This document shows, in pieces, positions 1 to 11,557 of a stretch of DNA of 64,000 nt. Position 1 is the stretch's first letter. Each line of letters opens with the position of its first letter. A model generated the notes under the pieces. It saw only the letters and a list, made by a program, of their open reading frames with translations, ran no database searches and was not told where the DNA came from. A program made the position numbers and the translations under genes. Source of the DNA: Dolomedes plantarius. Taxonomy: Eukaryota > Arthropoda > Arachnida > Araneae > Dolomedidae. Where the stretch lies: contig OU015494.1 of the NCBI GenBank assembly GCA_907164885.2, positions 1,518,768 to 1,582,767 of the forward strand, in the 5' to 3' direction.

Positions 1-710
1 GCTGCGATCAACTGATATCATACATAGGAGGAGATTTACAGAAGCAGCAAAGTACGAATTTCTTTGAATGACTGGGTCAATTACATTTTTAAGAGTCTGA
101 TGGAGGTAACGTGAATAGCTTACAAGTTTCCACAATTGCTTCGATCCATGGATATAAGATACTTTCAGCTTTATGTGAAACGAAACAGGTGCATATACTT
201 ACAAAATGTACTCAGTCAGTATTCGGAGATTTTTTTTGCAGTACATTCTGTTCTCACATACAAGTGAAGTATTCGGTTTGCTAATGTAAGCTATCATGAA
301 TAACAAAGTTTTCCTGGTTTTCTCATAGACAAATCAGAAGAGCACCTTCCAACAGAGATTGGATTAGACATTTCTAACAAATATTTTGGGTTCATACTTA
401 AATCATCCTTAATTTCTAGTAATGGAATGACATTTTTAATAGGTGAAAATTCAATTACTGGAAGTTCATAGCAGTTTTCTAGTTGTTTACCTATTTCTCC
501 TCCTCCAGTTCATTTCCATGAAATAGACAAATCAACCACTGCAGTGGCCTTCTTAATTCCTTTTCCAATAAAGGAAGAACACCATTATTCAATCCAGTGT
601 TCACGGCAGTTCCATCCATTCCAATTACAGTAATGTTTAAATGCTGGTTGTTGCCATTGAAAAATGCTATTATGCTATCTTATATACATTTTCCAGTGCC
701 AGAAATCTGA
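1..710 (-). pseudogene. Family X transposase fragment, minus strand
   Basis: Translating the minus strand from about 705 down to 1, with several stops and frame changes, gives a run of motifs shared with the copies at 27.6-29.6 kb and 55.6-57.4 kb. In order these are GMDGTAVNTGLNNG (about 595-635), RRPLQWLICLFHGNEL (about 505-560), a KYLLEMS segment (about 380), NRILHLYV (about 250) and VIDPVIQRNSYF (about 50). This is the middle-to-late part of the protein, from before the second acidic motif onward. It is a decayed DNA-transposon gene with no intact frame and it runs off the left edge. Superfamily not assigned. Confidence 0.7.
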
Positions 711-1125
711 TTCTGAAAATCTCATCCTTTGTATGATATCAGATGACCGCAGTCATGTAAGAGAGAGCTTGGATTATCCCGGATTCTAAAAGCAAGGGCT
801 GAAAATGAAGGTGGCATCAAAAAGTTTTTATTTCATCGTATAAACTTTGATGCCAAGGATTATATTGATATGATTCAATGGAATGATGCTAAAGTAACAG
901 GACTTCCTATGAAGAGGCATATTTCTGATGACAAACTAAAGCAGTTTATATAGGAAGCAAAAGAATCTGATCACGAGAGTCAATGCATTGACTTCAATAA
1001 TTTTCCCATGTCACACACAAGCAGTTGAGAGGATTGTGAAAGTAGTTAGCGAGTCAAAAATACATTCTCAAAAGATAATGCCAAAATTTGAAACGGAAAG
1101 CAATTCAATGTGTCAGTGAAATAAG
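711..1125 (+). pseudogene. Family X transposase C-terminal fragment, plus strand
   Basis: Immediately next to the minus-strand fragment, the plus strand carries the C-terminal end of the same protein family: ENLILCMISDDRSHVRE (about 715-765), an INFDAKDYIDMIQW stretch (about 840-880), and FPCHTQAVERIVKVVSESK (about 1002-1058). The last is the family's characteristic C-terminal block (compare KLPCYSQAVERHV near 29.45 kb). Frameshifts and a stop break it. The N-terminal half is absent. The minus fragment ends at the left edge with nearly the same CMIS-DRS motif with which this one begins, so the two are either one copy rearranged by inversion or two copies joined back to back. Confidence 0.7.
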
Positions 1126-2743
1126 TAAAGCAAACCATGTAAGATTACTATGGAGTTTTGAAAAATATGAATGTTTATTTCAAAATAACACTTTGCCTTT
1201 AAAGACATTACATTAATATTTTTCTAAATAAGTGTGATTTGTTTATTTTAACTAAGGTTCGTTAATTAAAAATTGTTTTTCTCATTCCAATGTGTATTAT
1301 AAGAATATGCTACTGTAAAATTAAGATGATGAAAATTGCGAAATTCTACAAAATTAGTTGTTCTGTAATGACATCTAAAAATTAGAAATACTTCGAAATA
1401 CCTAAGTTTCCTGTAAAAATATTTTGAATATTTTATTTACAAAAAATACATATTATTAATTTAATATACCATAAAATAAACAGAAAAAGAATTTTATCTC
1501 TTTTCAGAAAAATATCTATTTTGAAGCCCTTTGGCACCTGAAAAATAATTCAGTAGAGCAATAAAATTTTATATTTTATATTCTAATCACCAAATGCAGC
1601 TTTTGAAAGCTATATCATATTGAAATTCCAAAACATGTTTTTCGCCTCGTAACCTTGGCTCGGAACTACAATGCACTAGTGTCATCTGATTGGATGTTCA
1701 GTTGCACGTGATTGAAAAGGCGCCATTAAAGATTGTTTACAAGTTGGCTGAAATTATTCCACAAGTAAATTTCATTCGCTTGTCTTAAATTATTGCCTTT
1801 AGATTTTATTTAACACCCTTACATAGTGAACATTATTCTATTACTGTTATAAGATAGTGTTTTAAACCAAGTTATAATATGAATTGACCGTATTTCAGAT
1901 CAAATTCTACTGAACTATTGAATTAGCAATACTTATGGGTCATTTTCAAAAAATTTGCCAAAACAGCATTTCAAAATTTTCAAAATTAAAAATCATCAAC
2001 TGTTTAATTTATTTTTTGATACATGCTTGTAAATACTTAATTTTTAAGGATACAGTGATATTTGAGCTTAATTTTTCCCACAACCAGATATATTTAACTT
2101 TGAAAGTAAATCTTTCAGCTTCAATGTCATGAGTGATACCGGACAATGTGACTACATTTCTATAAAGTATGAAAGTGTTTATTTTTCCAAAAATGATATA
2201 TTCCATTAATAAATTTGTCCTTTGACTATATTACATTAAACAAGAAAATAATTTAATAATTGTTTAATAAAAATGCACTATTCATTGTCATGAGTGTTAT
2301 CCTGATATCATGTTTTACTGTCTATCACTATTGTAAATAAAAGGAAAAAAAGTTTCAAAATAATATTGTTATGAAAATACATTACTTTTAATTATTATAC
2401 AAATTCTAGTAGAGTTATTATGGATTTATTTAATTTTTTTATTGTGTTTTAGAGCTCATTTACTAGGTAACACTCATGACACAAATTATAACACTCATGA
2501 CTAAATGGTAACACTTTGATAAAAAGTGAGAAAAAGCAGTTAGGATTTTTCAAATACATCAGTTGGAAAGGGGAAATGGTAATAAACTCTGTTGCCTTTC
2601 ATTACAAATTGGGGGTTAGGCAAAATACGTATGATCTGATCAAATTCTACATATGAAATGTCCTCCTCCATTAATCGAAACAATTTGTCATTTTCACCAT
2701 TTAATCTAAAAAAAGCAACCTTAAGCTCTCAATCCACAACATC
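1126..2743. other. AT-rich stretch with repeated ACACTCATGAC-type motifs
   Basis: No credible gene. Short open frames near 1935-2206 lack any recognisable domain. From about 2120 to 2520 the motif TCATGAGTGTTA or its complement ACACTCATGAC recurs (near 2127, 2289, 2471, 2493). It lies directly downstream of the family Y transposase C-terminus (2744-3289) and is probably its 3' terminal DNA. A moderately conserved-looking block at 1640-1740 (GGCTCGGAACTAC onward) has no assignment. Confidence 0.4.
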
Positions 2744-3289
2744 CTACTCTTGGAAAACTCCAACATATTGGTAATGTTCTTTATTTGGGTTATCCCTAAA
2801 AACTTTAATTAGCACATAAGCACCAGGTTGAAGCTTAGATTCACTGCCACAAGCTCCTGGGTTTTTAAGATCAATGGAAGATATTGAAGTGTCATCATCA
2901 TCAGTGCTGTAAATTGGTGATCTTTTATGTTTTACTACTCCTTTGAGAACAATCTTTTTAAAAGATTGAAAACACTTGCAAAACTTTCCCAATGTCCATT
3001 CGTTTTTCATGTAGAAACATGACACATCACGGTAAAAAAATTCTTCTGAATTTGAAGTTAATAATTGGTGAATGGAATGAGTACCATTGACTGTCATGAG
3101 ATTGGATGATATTAGCTGAAAATAATTATCACTTTGTCTTGAGGTATAAAAAATACTTTCACTTTTAATCCTTGATTTTGTAACACATGGAACAATGTTT
3201 CAGCATCAGGTATGTCAGTACCATGTGCTACAATTTGATCTGCTGTTCGCTTTAATGTTGCACCAATGCAATCAGCAGCTCCTTTTACC
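2744..3289 (-). pseudogene. Family Y transposase, C-terminal half
   Basis: Two minus-strand reading frames (about 3289-3112 and 3097-2744, different phases) encode the end of an arthropod/cnidarian transposase family. The first begins with GAADCIGATLKRTADQIVA, which I recognise as the family block normally written G-H-G-K-G-A-A-D-G-I-G. The second has an acidic segment, then VFRDNPNKEHYQYVGVFQE at the end. The block is broken exactly before GAAD: the preceding residues lie 3.4 kb away at 6682-6800. Stops and frameshift make it non-functional. The family is abundant in arthropods as 'uncharacterised protein'; I do not know a named superfamily for it. Confidence 0.65.
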
Positions 3290-6200
3290 CCAGTCAAAAT
3301 AGACCCGATTTTGACGAATGGCTAAAAAAAATATGAAAGTTTTGAAATTTGGAGGAGATGTTTGTTTAGGCATGCTAAGGAACATACTAAAAGTCCCCAC
3401 CGATCAGACCTGAGCTTTCGCCGCCATCTTGGAAAATGTGTACACTTTTTTGGTTTCTTGGAAATATCTTTAAAAATATTGATTTTATAAAAAATGATTA
3501 AATACAAAAATTAAAGAGCATTAAATTATGAACAAAAATCATTCATAACATTTTTTTATATGTCTAACAGGAACAAAGATAATTGACTTTGAAAAGAGTG
3601 CACTATCACACCTGGGACGCGCAAGCGCGGTTCCCCATAGCGGTGGGGGGAAATACCCGCGCATGTGCATACCATAATTAGCCAAATTAATTTTACACTA
3701 AATGGGAAGGTTTTCGTATTTTTTCAAATAACTAGGGAAATATTAACTTTACGTAAAAAAGTTTATGTCAAAATTAAAAACGCATTAAATAATGTGCAAA
3801 AACGATTTTATACATTTTTGTCGTAAACCTACAGGAACGAAGATATTGACTATAAATGCGCGTTGATAATGGAGGTAGCTTCTACAAAAACATATATTCT
3901 ATTTTTTTATAAGTCTAAACCACGAACAAAGATATCGACTTTGGAAAGAGCGCACTATCACACAGGGACGCGCCATGCGTGGGTGCCCATCGCGATGGCT
4001 GGAAGACACGCTCATGTGCTACCGTAAGGCGCCAAATCGGTCTTACCCTAGTATTTCCTAGCCAGTTAATAGTTAGTCACCGTTCCGTGTGCGTCTGTGA
4101 ATAATGGCTCATACGGAACTATGTTTTATATGTAAACAATAATGTCAAATGATGATTTCGTGAATGTAGGAGAAAAGGGATCGACGCTTTAAGAGAGCTA
4201 GTGTCCAAAGAAGAATACAATAAGCATGAACAGTTGGAACATTTAAAATCTGTTTCGGTTCATTCGTTGTGTCGGCGATTTTACACCATATCAGGAAGTA
4301 TAAAGTTGATTAAAAAGAAATGCAGCAAATCGCGTCAACATCCCCAAAGTGAAGAGCGCGCGGTGAGTTTACGATCTTTTTTACCTCAGTTCGATTTTCG
4401 AACAAAATGTTTCTTTTCTAAGGCCAACGACTCATTTATGTCTCCTCTGCTCAATGTCTTGCTTTATTTTTGTACAAAAGTTCTGTTCCAAAGATTACTA
4501 ACAATGCTCTCGAATTTGGATTTTGTTCTTCTTACTATGAAGCCCAAACACTTGAGATGTCAGCCATAAATCATCCGCAAACCATATATGCGCGAGGGAT
4601 CATTCTGCCAATTCGTATTGACAATGGCAGATGTGTCGACAGTCGATGGCCTGAATGCGTTTCAAAGCATGAGGGCATTGCTTGTTTTACTCCAGAGTCA
4701 GCAGTGGAACCGCGGGACGAAGATAAAAAAAATTAGCCGAACTTACATCCGCATCGACCGTTGGCAAAATGGGATCCATTCCTCTGGAAACGTTTGAAAA
4801 CCTTTTGAGGGCCTGGGTTAAAAACAATTACTATCGAAGATTTGAATGTCTTAAATCCTTTAGCGGAAGATTTACCACTGCCTAAGCCATCTGATATCTC
4901 CCTGGATGTGTGCTAATTGGTTATGGTCTTCCACAGATAGCTGAATTGAAAGGATTTTTTCCATTGTATAACCAGAAACCAGCCTTGTGAAAAGACCAAA
5001 GTAATACCCCTTCTTTTGTTAATTCTCACCAAGCAAGTACGGGCACCATTTTCACTGTGCCGAAATATGCTGCCCAGCAGTGTGTTAAAATGCACCAAAA
5101 GTCTTGCATACTCACGTTTGACACACCACTGTATATTAAAGCTCGAGAGATAGTCGCCAGCAACATCCAATCCAATTATTATCAAGTTGTATTGTGAGGC
5201 TTGGTGGATTCCATCTTTTTATTGTCATTCCTTAGGCTGCATTGGGTACATAATGGTTGGAAGTAGGTTAAAGAAATACTCACTTTGATTTATACACCTA
5301 CGTCAGTAGTAAAAATGTTGCCTGGCCATGCATACGCTAGGGCCGTCCGAGCTCATTTATGGACACAAAAAGCTCTAGCAAAAATAATTTTGACGACATG
5401 GACACTATCGGATTTGGAATGTAAAATCTCCGTAAGTTGTTTCGAGATTTTGTTACTGAACCACCATCGCAAGAAACCTTAAACCACACACTCAAATACG
5501 AGCCATCGAAATTAACAATGAGGAAGACTTTGCAGCACCTGAAAAGAAAGGCCCAACTGCCTGTGGGGCTGGAAGCGTCAAGAAAAAATTCTTGTGCCCA
5601 TCACAACCTATGGATGCAGTAGCTCCCGATTCAGTTTTAAACATGGTGTTTTGCAACTGTAAGACTCACTGTGGAGTAAGATGGGGATGTCGGAAAGCAG
5701 GCATCACTGCACACGGCTGCAATACATTGCAATGGGGTATGTCAGAATTGCATCAGCCCTGTTGATGATGACGATCGAATGAAAGAAGTTGATGAATGGA
5801 CCGATGCTAGCGGATCCATAGCCGATCTATACATTGCCTGACGAAGGGGAGAATCCCGTTCCGAAAAAGCACGTAAATCCTGAGTAGGTAAGCATTAACA
5901 ATATTCGCAATGGAAATCTGATAGTGAATACCCCAAGTTACTACATTCATGTATAAAATTAATAATTATAATTATCTACATAGCCAAAAACATTAAAGTC
6001 TATTTTCTTGTGTTTAAAGAATGCCGGAATGTGGGAGAGGTTAGAAATTCAGGTTAGAAGAGCGCCTGTAACGAGACTTTAAAGCTACATCCATTATCAA
6101 CGAGCATTTTATAGTCCAATATCTTCGTTCCTGTAGGTTTACGAGAAAAATGTATAAAAATCGTTTTTGGTACATAATTTAATGTTTTTTAATTTTGAAA

Positions 6201-6681
6201 TAAACTTTTTTTACGTAAAGTTAATATTTCCCTGAGTTATTTGAAAAATACAAAAAACCTTCCCATTTAGTGTAAAGCTAATTTGGCTAATTATGGTATG
6301 CACATGCGCTGGTATTTCCCCCCCACCCCGATGGGGAACCGCGCTTGCGCGTCCCAGGTGTGATAGTGCGCTCTTTTCAAAGTCAATTATCTTTGTTCTG
6401 TTAGACATATAAAAAATGTTATTGACATGATTTTTGTTCATAATTGTAATGCTCTTTAGTTTTTGCATTTAATTATTTTTTATAAATCAATTAATTTTTA
6501 CAAGTTATTTCCAGAAAAAGCCAAACACAAGTTGTACAATTTGCCAAGATGGCGGAGGAAAGCTCAAGTCTGATCGGTGGGGACTATTTGAGTCCTGTTC
6601 ATTAGCATGCCTAAACAAACATCTCCACCAATTTTCAAAACTTTCATATTTTTTTTAGCCATAAAACCTATTTTGACTGGG
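3289..6681. mobile_element. Element with ~600-bp terminal inverted repeats, inserted in family Y
   Basis: The left terminus (3289-~3890, starting CCCAGTCAAAATAG) is matched in inverted orientation by ~6080-6681 (ending CTATTTTGACTGGG). Similarity continues through GGCTAAAAAAAATATGAAAG, the GCCGCCATCTTGG block and the CCTACAGGAACGAAGATATTGACTATA block, so the inverted repeats are about 600 bp. It interrupts the family Y transposase: coding on one side stops at the G-H-G-K codons (about 6688) and resumes at GAAD (about 3283). Flanks CCTTTTACC and CTATTTGCC could be a degenerate 9-bp target duplication (6 of 9 match), which would fit a Mutator-like habit, but this is weak. It carries its own degraded gene (4140-5830). 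Confidence 0.7.
4140..5830 (+). pseudogene. Degenerate transposase-like gene with Cys-rich C-terminus
   Basis: Inside the long-inverted-repeat element, the plus strand carries scattered coding blocks: MSNDDFVNVGEKGS (about 4142), VHSLCRRFYTISGSIKLIKK (about 4260-4320), then FDFRTKCFF (about 4392-4420), RAVRAHLWTQKALAKIILT (about 5338-5395) and, near 5520-5760, EEDFAAPEKKG followed by QPMDAVAPDSVLNMVFCNC and KTHCGVRWGCRKAG, a Cys-rich tail. I recognise this order (HVxCR-type Cys start, large middle, 'CNCKxxC' tail) from a repeated family of long uncharacterised proteins in cnidarians, insects and arachnids. Many stops and frame changes; no intact product. No superfamily claimed. Confidence 0.6.
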
Positions 6682-7895
6682 CTATTTGCCATGACCAAAT
6701 TCAAAGACCACATCGCTGCTTTAAATTCAAAATCAAAGATCTTTCTAGTAAAAAGATAGAAGTTTTTTTTGTCTGTACTGGGTAGAAGGCCCATCAGAAA
6801 AGAAATGAAGAACTTGTATATTTGGATAATCCTTTCTTAATAAATCCTAAACAGGTTCAAAATGAGCCCAGATTCTAGGTGGACCATGTTCATTGCTTGG
6901 AGAAATTGATGAGAAAGAGAGAGGACTTTTATCCTTCATATATAACACATATACAACACATATATAACAGTTCCATGAAGTGTTACAACTTTTTGCACAT
7001 TCATACAAAACAATGAATTATTTCCATCTTTCATCATCGACTCATCATTGACTTTTTATATCTTTCTTCTTTTACTATCCTCCATTTTTCCAGGTTGTAC
7101 TACTGTTGAGATCTTCAACTGATACTGGGATTGTATTGTGAATATAATTCTTACATATACTAAACATGCAGTTAAAGTTGTTTTTATCACAAGCTAAGAA
7201 TGATGTCAATACATGCAGGTTTGCAGTAGGCAGAACTTTCAGATGGCGTAGCTTGCAAGCCATGAACTCTAAATTTGCATGTTGCACACACCTACAAGTG
7301 TCTCTGTGATCATCGGTTGGTTTTAGAACATAAAATCGTCTGCATTTTGTAAACAAAGTGTATGACACAGGTTCAGTAGTTATTTTTTCATCACAGAATT
7401 TTTTATACAACACTTTCAGGGAATCTAACAAAAGCCTCTTTTGCATCTTTAATTTATTTTTGGCTCGAGTTTCCTTCTTTCCTGCAGTACCATGACCTAC
7501 ATCATCACGTAAAACAAACTGTACTATTTTCCCATATTTTGCTTTGATTTCTTTAGCTTTTACCACAGTAATACGTTTTTTATATTTTAATCCATTTGTG
7601 TGAGCTGCTTTACTTTGCATTTTATATTTCTGGCATAACTTTGAGGACATAATTCTCCCAATCATTCTCTTATCACTAGGATTAGATAGTCTTGTATAGG
7701 TTGTTTTCAAATTTGATACCAAAACATCATGAAATACTAACTTTTTTGCAACTTCATGTTTCATGTTAACTTTCCTTATTCTAAAATTTTCCAGCAATTT
7801 TTTTTTGTTTTTGATCTAGGAGTTTCAACTATAGAGCTTTTCCTTGTGACTATTGGGCTTTTCCTTGTGATCACTGAATATTTTGGATTTCGAAA
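6682..7895 (-). pseudogene. Family Y transposase, N-terminal and central part
   Basis: The longest open part (7797-7075, 240 codons, no stop until its end; open upstream to about 7895) contains VLRDDVGHGTAGKKETRAKN, then KMQKRLLLDSLKVLYKKF, a VSYTLFTKCRRFYVLKP segment and DTCRCVQHANLEFM with a C-x-C-x2-H pattern. These match the N-terminal region of the family Y protein seen at 15.4-17 kb, where PGKK, QKR and the 'RP.W' block occur in the same order. After 7075 the frame decays; a further piece at 6800-6690 (KNFYLFTRKIFDF) leads to the insertion breakpoint. The gene probably continued rightward but abuts BEL gag near 7.9 kb, so its start is not seen. Confidence 0.65.
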
Positions 7896-7904
7896 GAGAA
7901 ACTT

Positions 7905-9227
7905 TCGAATGCTTTACTATTGAATATTGTTCTGGAAAAAATAGACCGAGAGACAAGAATACAGTTTGAATTCACGTTAACTGACAATGAAGTTCCAGAT
8001 TTTGATAATTTTTTTACAATTTTTAGAGAGATGTCAAATTCTAAGTAGTATTAATACTAACATTTCATCGAAGCATATTTACGAAAGGTCGAAATCCCTT
8101 TTCGTGAATTATAATGATTCATTTAAAACGTGCGTAGCTTGTAAAACCCAAACTAATCATCCGTTATATCACTGTGATAAATTCAAAGAGATTAAATTAA
8201 CAGACAGATTAAATGTGGTTAAAATTCATCGGCTCTGGAATAACTGCCTAAGTAATCGCCATTCTGTTTTTAATTGTAATTCTAAGAGATCTTGCTTTGT
8301 TTGTAAGAAATCTAATCACCATACGCTCCTTCTTAAGTATCCCGCCCTGTCAAATACCTCAATACATTTAAATCAAAACTGGGAAAACATTCCTTATTCT
8401 GACACGATAAATATCTCAAAGTCAGTTCCCGCTCAAAATGAGTCATCATTTTATTCGCTAGCACCAGGCAAACCAAGCAAAACCATAGGTGCCACATTAT
8501 CGGCAGATGTCCAAGAGTGTTGTATAGCTTCGGGCAGTCTTTTATGCACTACAATGTTATTTATTGAGAACTCATTTGGGGAAAAAATAAAAGTGAAGGC
8601 AATTCTTGATACTGCAAGTTCATTTTCAATATGTACACAAGAAGTAGCAGATGTTTTGGGATTAAAGAAAGAAAAATGCAATTCATCCATTTCAGGCATA
8701 ATCGGAGGAGAATATTTTGTTAAAAATAAAGTAACAGCAAAAATTTCAAACGATGTGGGCAACTTTTCAAAAGCACTATCATTCCTTTTGCTACCTAAAA
8801 TCACAGAATTAACGCCTGTAAAGAGGATCAATATTTCTCGTATATATATATATATATATACCTCGCGAAATAAAATTAGCTGACCCTACATTTCACATTC
8901 CAAGTAAAATTAATCTACTCAAAGGTTGTGAGATATTTTTTGAATTGCTTAAGGCTGAAAAATTCAAATCATATGATAATAATTTGATGCTTCAGAACAC
9001 TGTTTTCGGCTATTTGGTTACCGGGACTGCGGAAAATGCAGTTTCTCACAATTTTACTGGTCTTACTCATATTTCAGAAAGAGATTCTGTAGAACTTTCT
9101 GTTGAAAAATTCTTTGAGATGGAATCTTTTCCTTGGGAGGATATAAATAATAATTATTAATTGTGAGCAAGATTTTGTTACCACTCACAAAAAAATGATA
9201 GCGGAGAATTTATTATACGATTGCCCA
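7905..9227 (+). pseudogene. BEL/Pao gag end, protease and start of pol
   Basis: A gag tail (about 7930-8030, in another frame) leads into an open stretch 7987-8880. There I see CVACKTQTNHPLYHCDKF (about 8131-8184) and CNSKRSCFVCKKSNHHTLL (about 8275-8332), tandem Cys/His knuckles of the BEL gag type, and then the aspartic protease motif AILDTASSFSICT (about 8599-8637), where the usual DTG/DSG is DTA. A (TA)n tract at about 8839-8860 breaks the frame. Coding continues at 8862-9160 (LLKGCEIFF; NTVFGYLVTG, a BEL pol linker block). It is cut at 9227 by the TTAA insertion and resumes at 13495. The DTA active site and frame breaks argue against function. Confidence 0.75.
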
Positions 9228-9231
9228 TTAA

Positions 9232-11557
9232 CCCTTTCACTGGCTCAATTAGAAAGACTAATTCACCTATCCTGGCTTCTAAAACCTTTACAGTTCTACC
9301 CTTCAAGCGGCCCGATTATTTCGCGAAAGGTTTGTTTTTACTGCATAGCACTTCATTCCCCCTTTTCGAAGTATCCTTTGCTTGTCACTCCGCGACCCTC
9401 CCACAGTCATAAAATCTGCCAGCCCTTTTGCGGGTATCCCCCAATTGCTTCCCCCAGCGGAAAAAGGGACTTGAAACGGTCCGGGATACTAACGCCAGAC
9501 AACTTCTACTTCAATTCTTCGGGAAAGCGGGAACTGAACTTAACTCGTATTCAAGTAAAAAATGACGCTCCCGTGGTGCCATTCATTTTCTCACGAAACA
9601 AGTCTTTCAGGCCAATTTTCAATGGGCGCCTTAATAATACGGCAAACAGTGGGGCATGGTACCAGCATTATCTGTTATTTATTTAGACAACGTCGAAAGC
9701 TATCAGCTTTGCCTGGCATTAAATTCTGCCATACGCAATAAGTGTTGCCTGAAATTATCCATTTTCTCACAAATCTATTTCTTTGAGATCCATATTTGAA
9801 TTGTGTTAGTTCATATAAATATCTAGTGAGTTTTATAAGTTTTTAAAATAAAAAAAGTACAGTTTTTAATAAACAAGTTAAAATAAGAAAGTTAAAAGTT
9901 TGATTTACATTTTTATCTATTCTTAGATTTATAATTATAATTTTTTTGTTTTTATTAATTTTTGCACGACTAAGCATGTGCCGTACTTTTTGCGCCATAA
10001 TCGCTACTTTTAGTTACGTTGTTGTAAAGGCAAGTTATTTCATTATAGTAATAAGAGGCAAATTTGAAAAGCAATTTGTAAAGCTTTGAAGAAGTTCTTC
10101 CAATTTTTTTAATAGTACGTATGTTTTTTAGAACAATGTAAGAAAAAATAAATTCGTCATAAAATTTGTGCAGGTGCCCTCACTGAAAGTTAAAAAAATC
10201 AACTTTTCAATTCAAACGAAAGTTAAAAATTGAATATTCTATTTCTCATGCTTTAATTATTAAATTAGCCGCTTCGCTCCCAGGCTTGTGTTGTATAAAA
10301 TCTGGGCTCTGAGGTCAGAGCCCCTTGCGTGCGATAGATTTGTGTGAACATCGCACACATACATACATATATAGTCAAACTTTTCTTTATCTCTATAGTG
10401 TTATTTTAGCAGACGATTTTAAATTTACTGCGAGCTTAATTTTTTTAAAATACCAAATATGACGTCACTGGTTCTCGTAACACGATGGAAATGATTTTCT
10501 TCCTCTTTAATTCCATGTTTTGATAATATATCAATCATCAATTCGGTATTTAAAAATATCTGAAACTAAATCAGCGATTAAAAAGCCAAGGTAGTTTGCC
10601 GATATAGATTTCGCACGCGATGAACGTTAAATTTTAACTCAAATTGGGATTTGAAAATAAAGAAATTGGCTAGAGAGATGGCAATGATTTATGAATAAAT
10701 TGAACAGTTTTTAGACTTTTTTTGCTATTTAAAAGGTTTTTAGACCAAAAATTAAAAAAAGCTCATCGAAGTGTGTAAAATAGGTGTGTCATGAACCTTT
10801 TATTAAAATTTCGTATTCACGGACCTCGTAATCTCTGTGATACGCCAAATAACATCATACATGCTCACAAACACTCTTATTTATATATAGTTAGCCGCTG
10901 AGCGACCAGCATCGTCGCTTTGTTTTATATTTTCTTTTGCAAAACAACTCAACAGAAAGTAACATATGTAAGGAATGTTACCATTACCTGTCATCATAAA
11001 TAGACGTTGTTAAGGTGTAGTGGGAGCTCAACCAAAAAATACATAATCGTTGCTAAATTCTCTATAAGGCTGATTCTAAAAACATCGTGATTAAAAAATG
11101 CGAATTTCCATTAATTTGAGGCGGTGAAAGGCAAAGTGGTGTAAGTCACATTTCAACTTCTTTTAATTTGAGGGCAAAAATGTAATCTCCAGGTTCAGTT
11201 TATATTGGAATTGGCAAATAATTATTATTTGCAATATCATAATAATAATATATGAACATTATAATTGCTGTCATTTTATAGTGGAATTATTGCAGTTTTT
11301 GCAGTAAATGCTTTTGACTTACTACCACTTGACTCTGACTTACACCACTTTGCCATTCACCGCCTCAATTCAGAACAGAGTTAAAGATAAGAATGAGAAC
11401 CCCAACACCAATGAGTTTAAAAATTACATCCCTCTCTGTATGTACTATTTTTCAAAATTCAGTGCGTAAATCTATAATCAGCGGTTACTACTCTCATGAA
11501 AATAAGGTTTTTTAATCAGGAAATTCAAACCCAACAAATTTGAACGATCTTTTCCTA
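9232..11557. other. Interior of the piggyBac-type element, no gene recognised
   Basis: The first ~500 bp are C-rich and open on the plus strand (to 9684) but match nothing I recognise. From 9700 on the DNA is AT-rich. Two short blocks with similar starts, TTAGCCGCTTCGCTCCCAG (near 10265) and TTAGCCGCTGAGCGACCAG (near 10889), flank about 620 bp, possibly a small repeat unit. Two further stretches match in inverted orientation: GAGGCGGTGAAAGGCAAAG with TGGTGTAAGTC (about 11118-11150), and GACTTACACCACTTTG with CCATTCACCGCCTC (about 11337-11367). They bound a ~250-bp foldback, probably a small MITE. Confidence 0.4.

Noticed and set aside
1935..2206. Overlapping short open frames on both strands
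   Set aside because: AT-rich composition, no domain and no conserved motif; consistent with chance.
8451..8831. Minus-strand open frame of 126 codons
   Set aside because: It is the complement of the BEL protease region and has no recognisable domain.
10262..10910. Pair of TTAGCCGCT blocks as an LTR pair or transposon ends
   Set aside because: Only about 20 bp are similar, in direct orientation, with no coding or flanking duplication between or around them.
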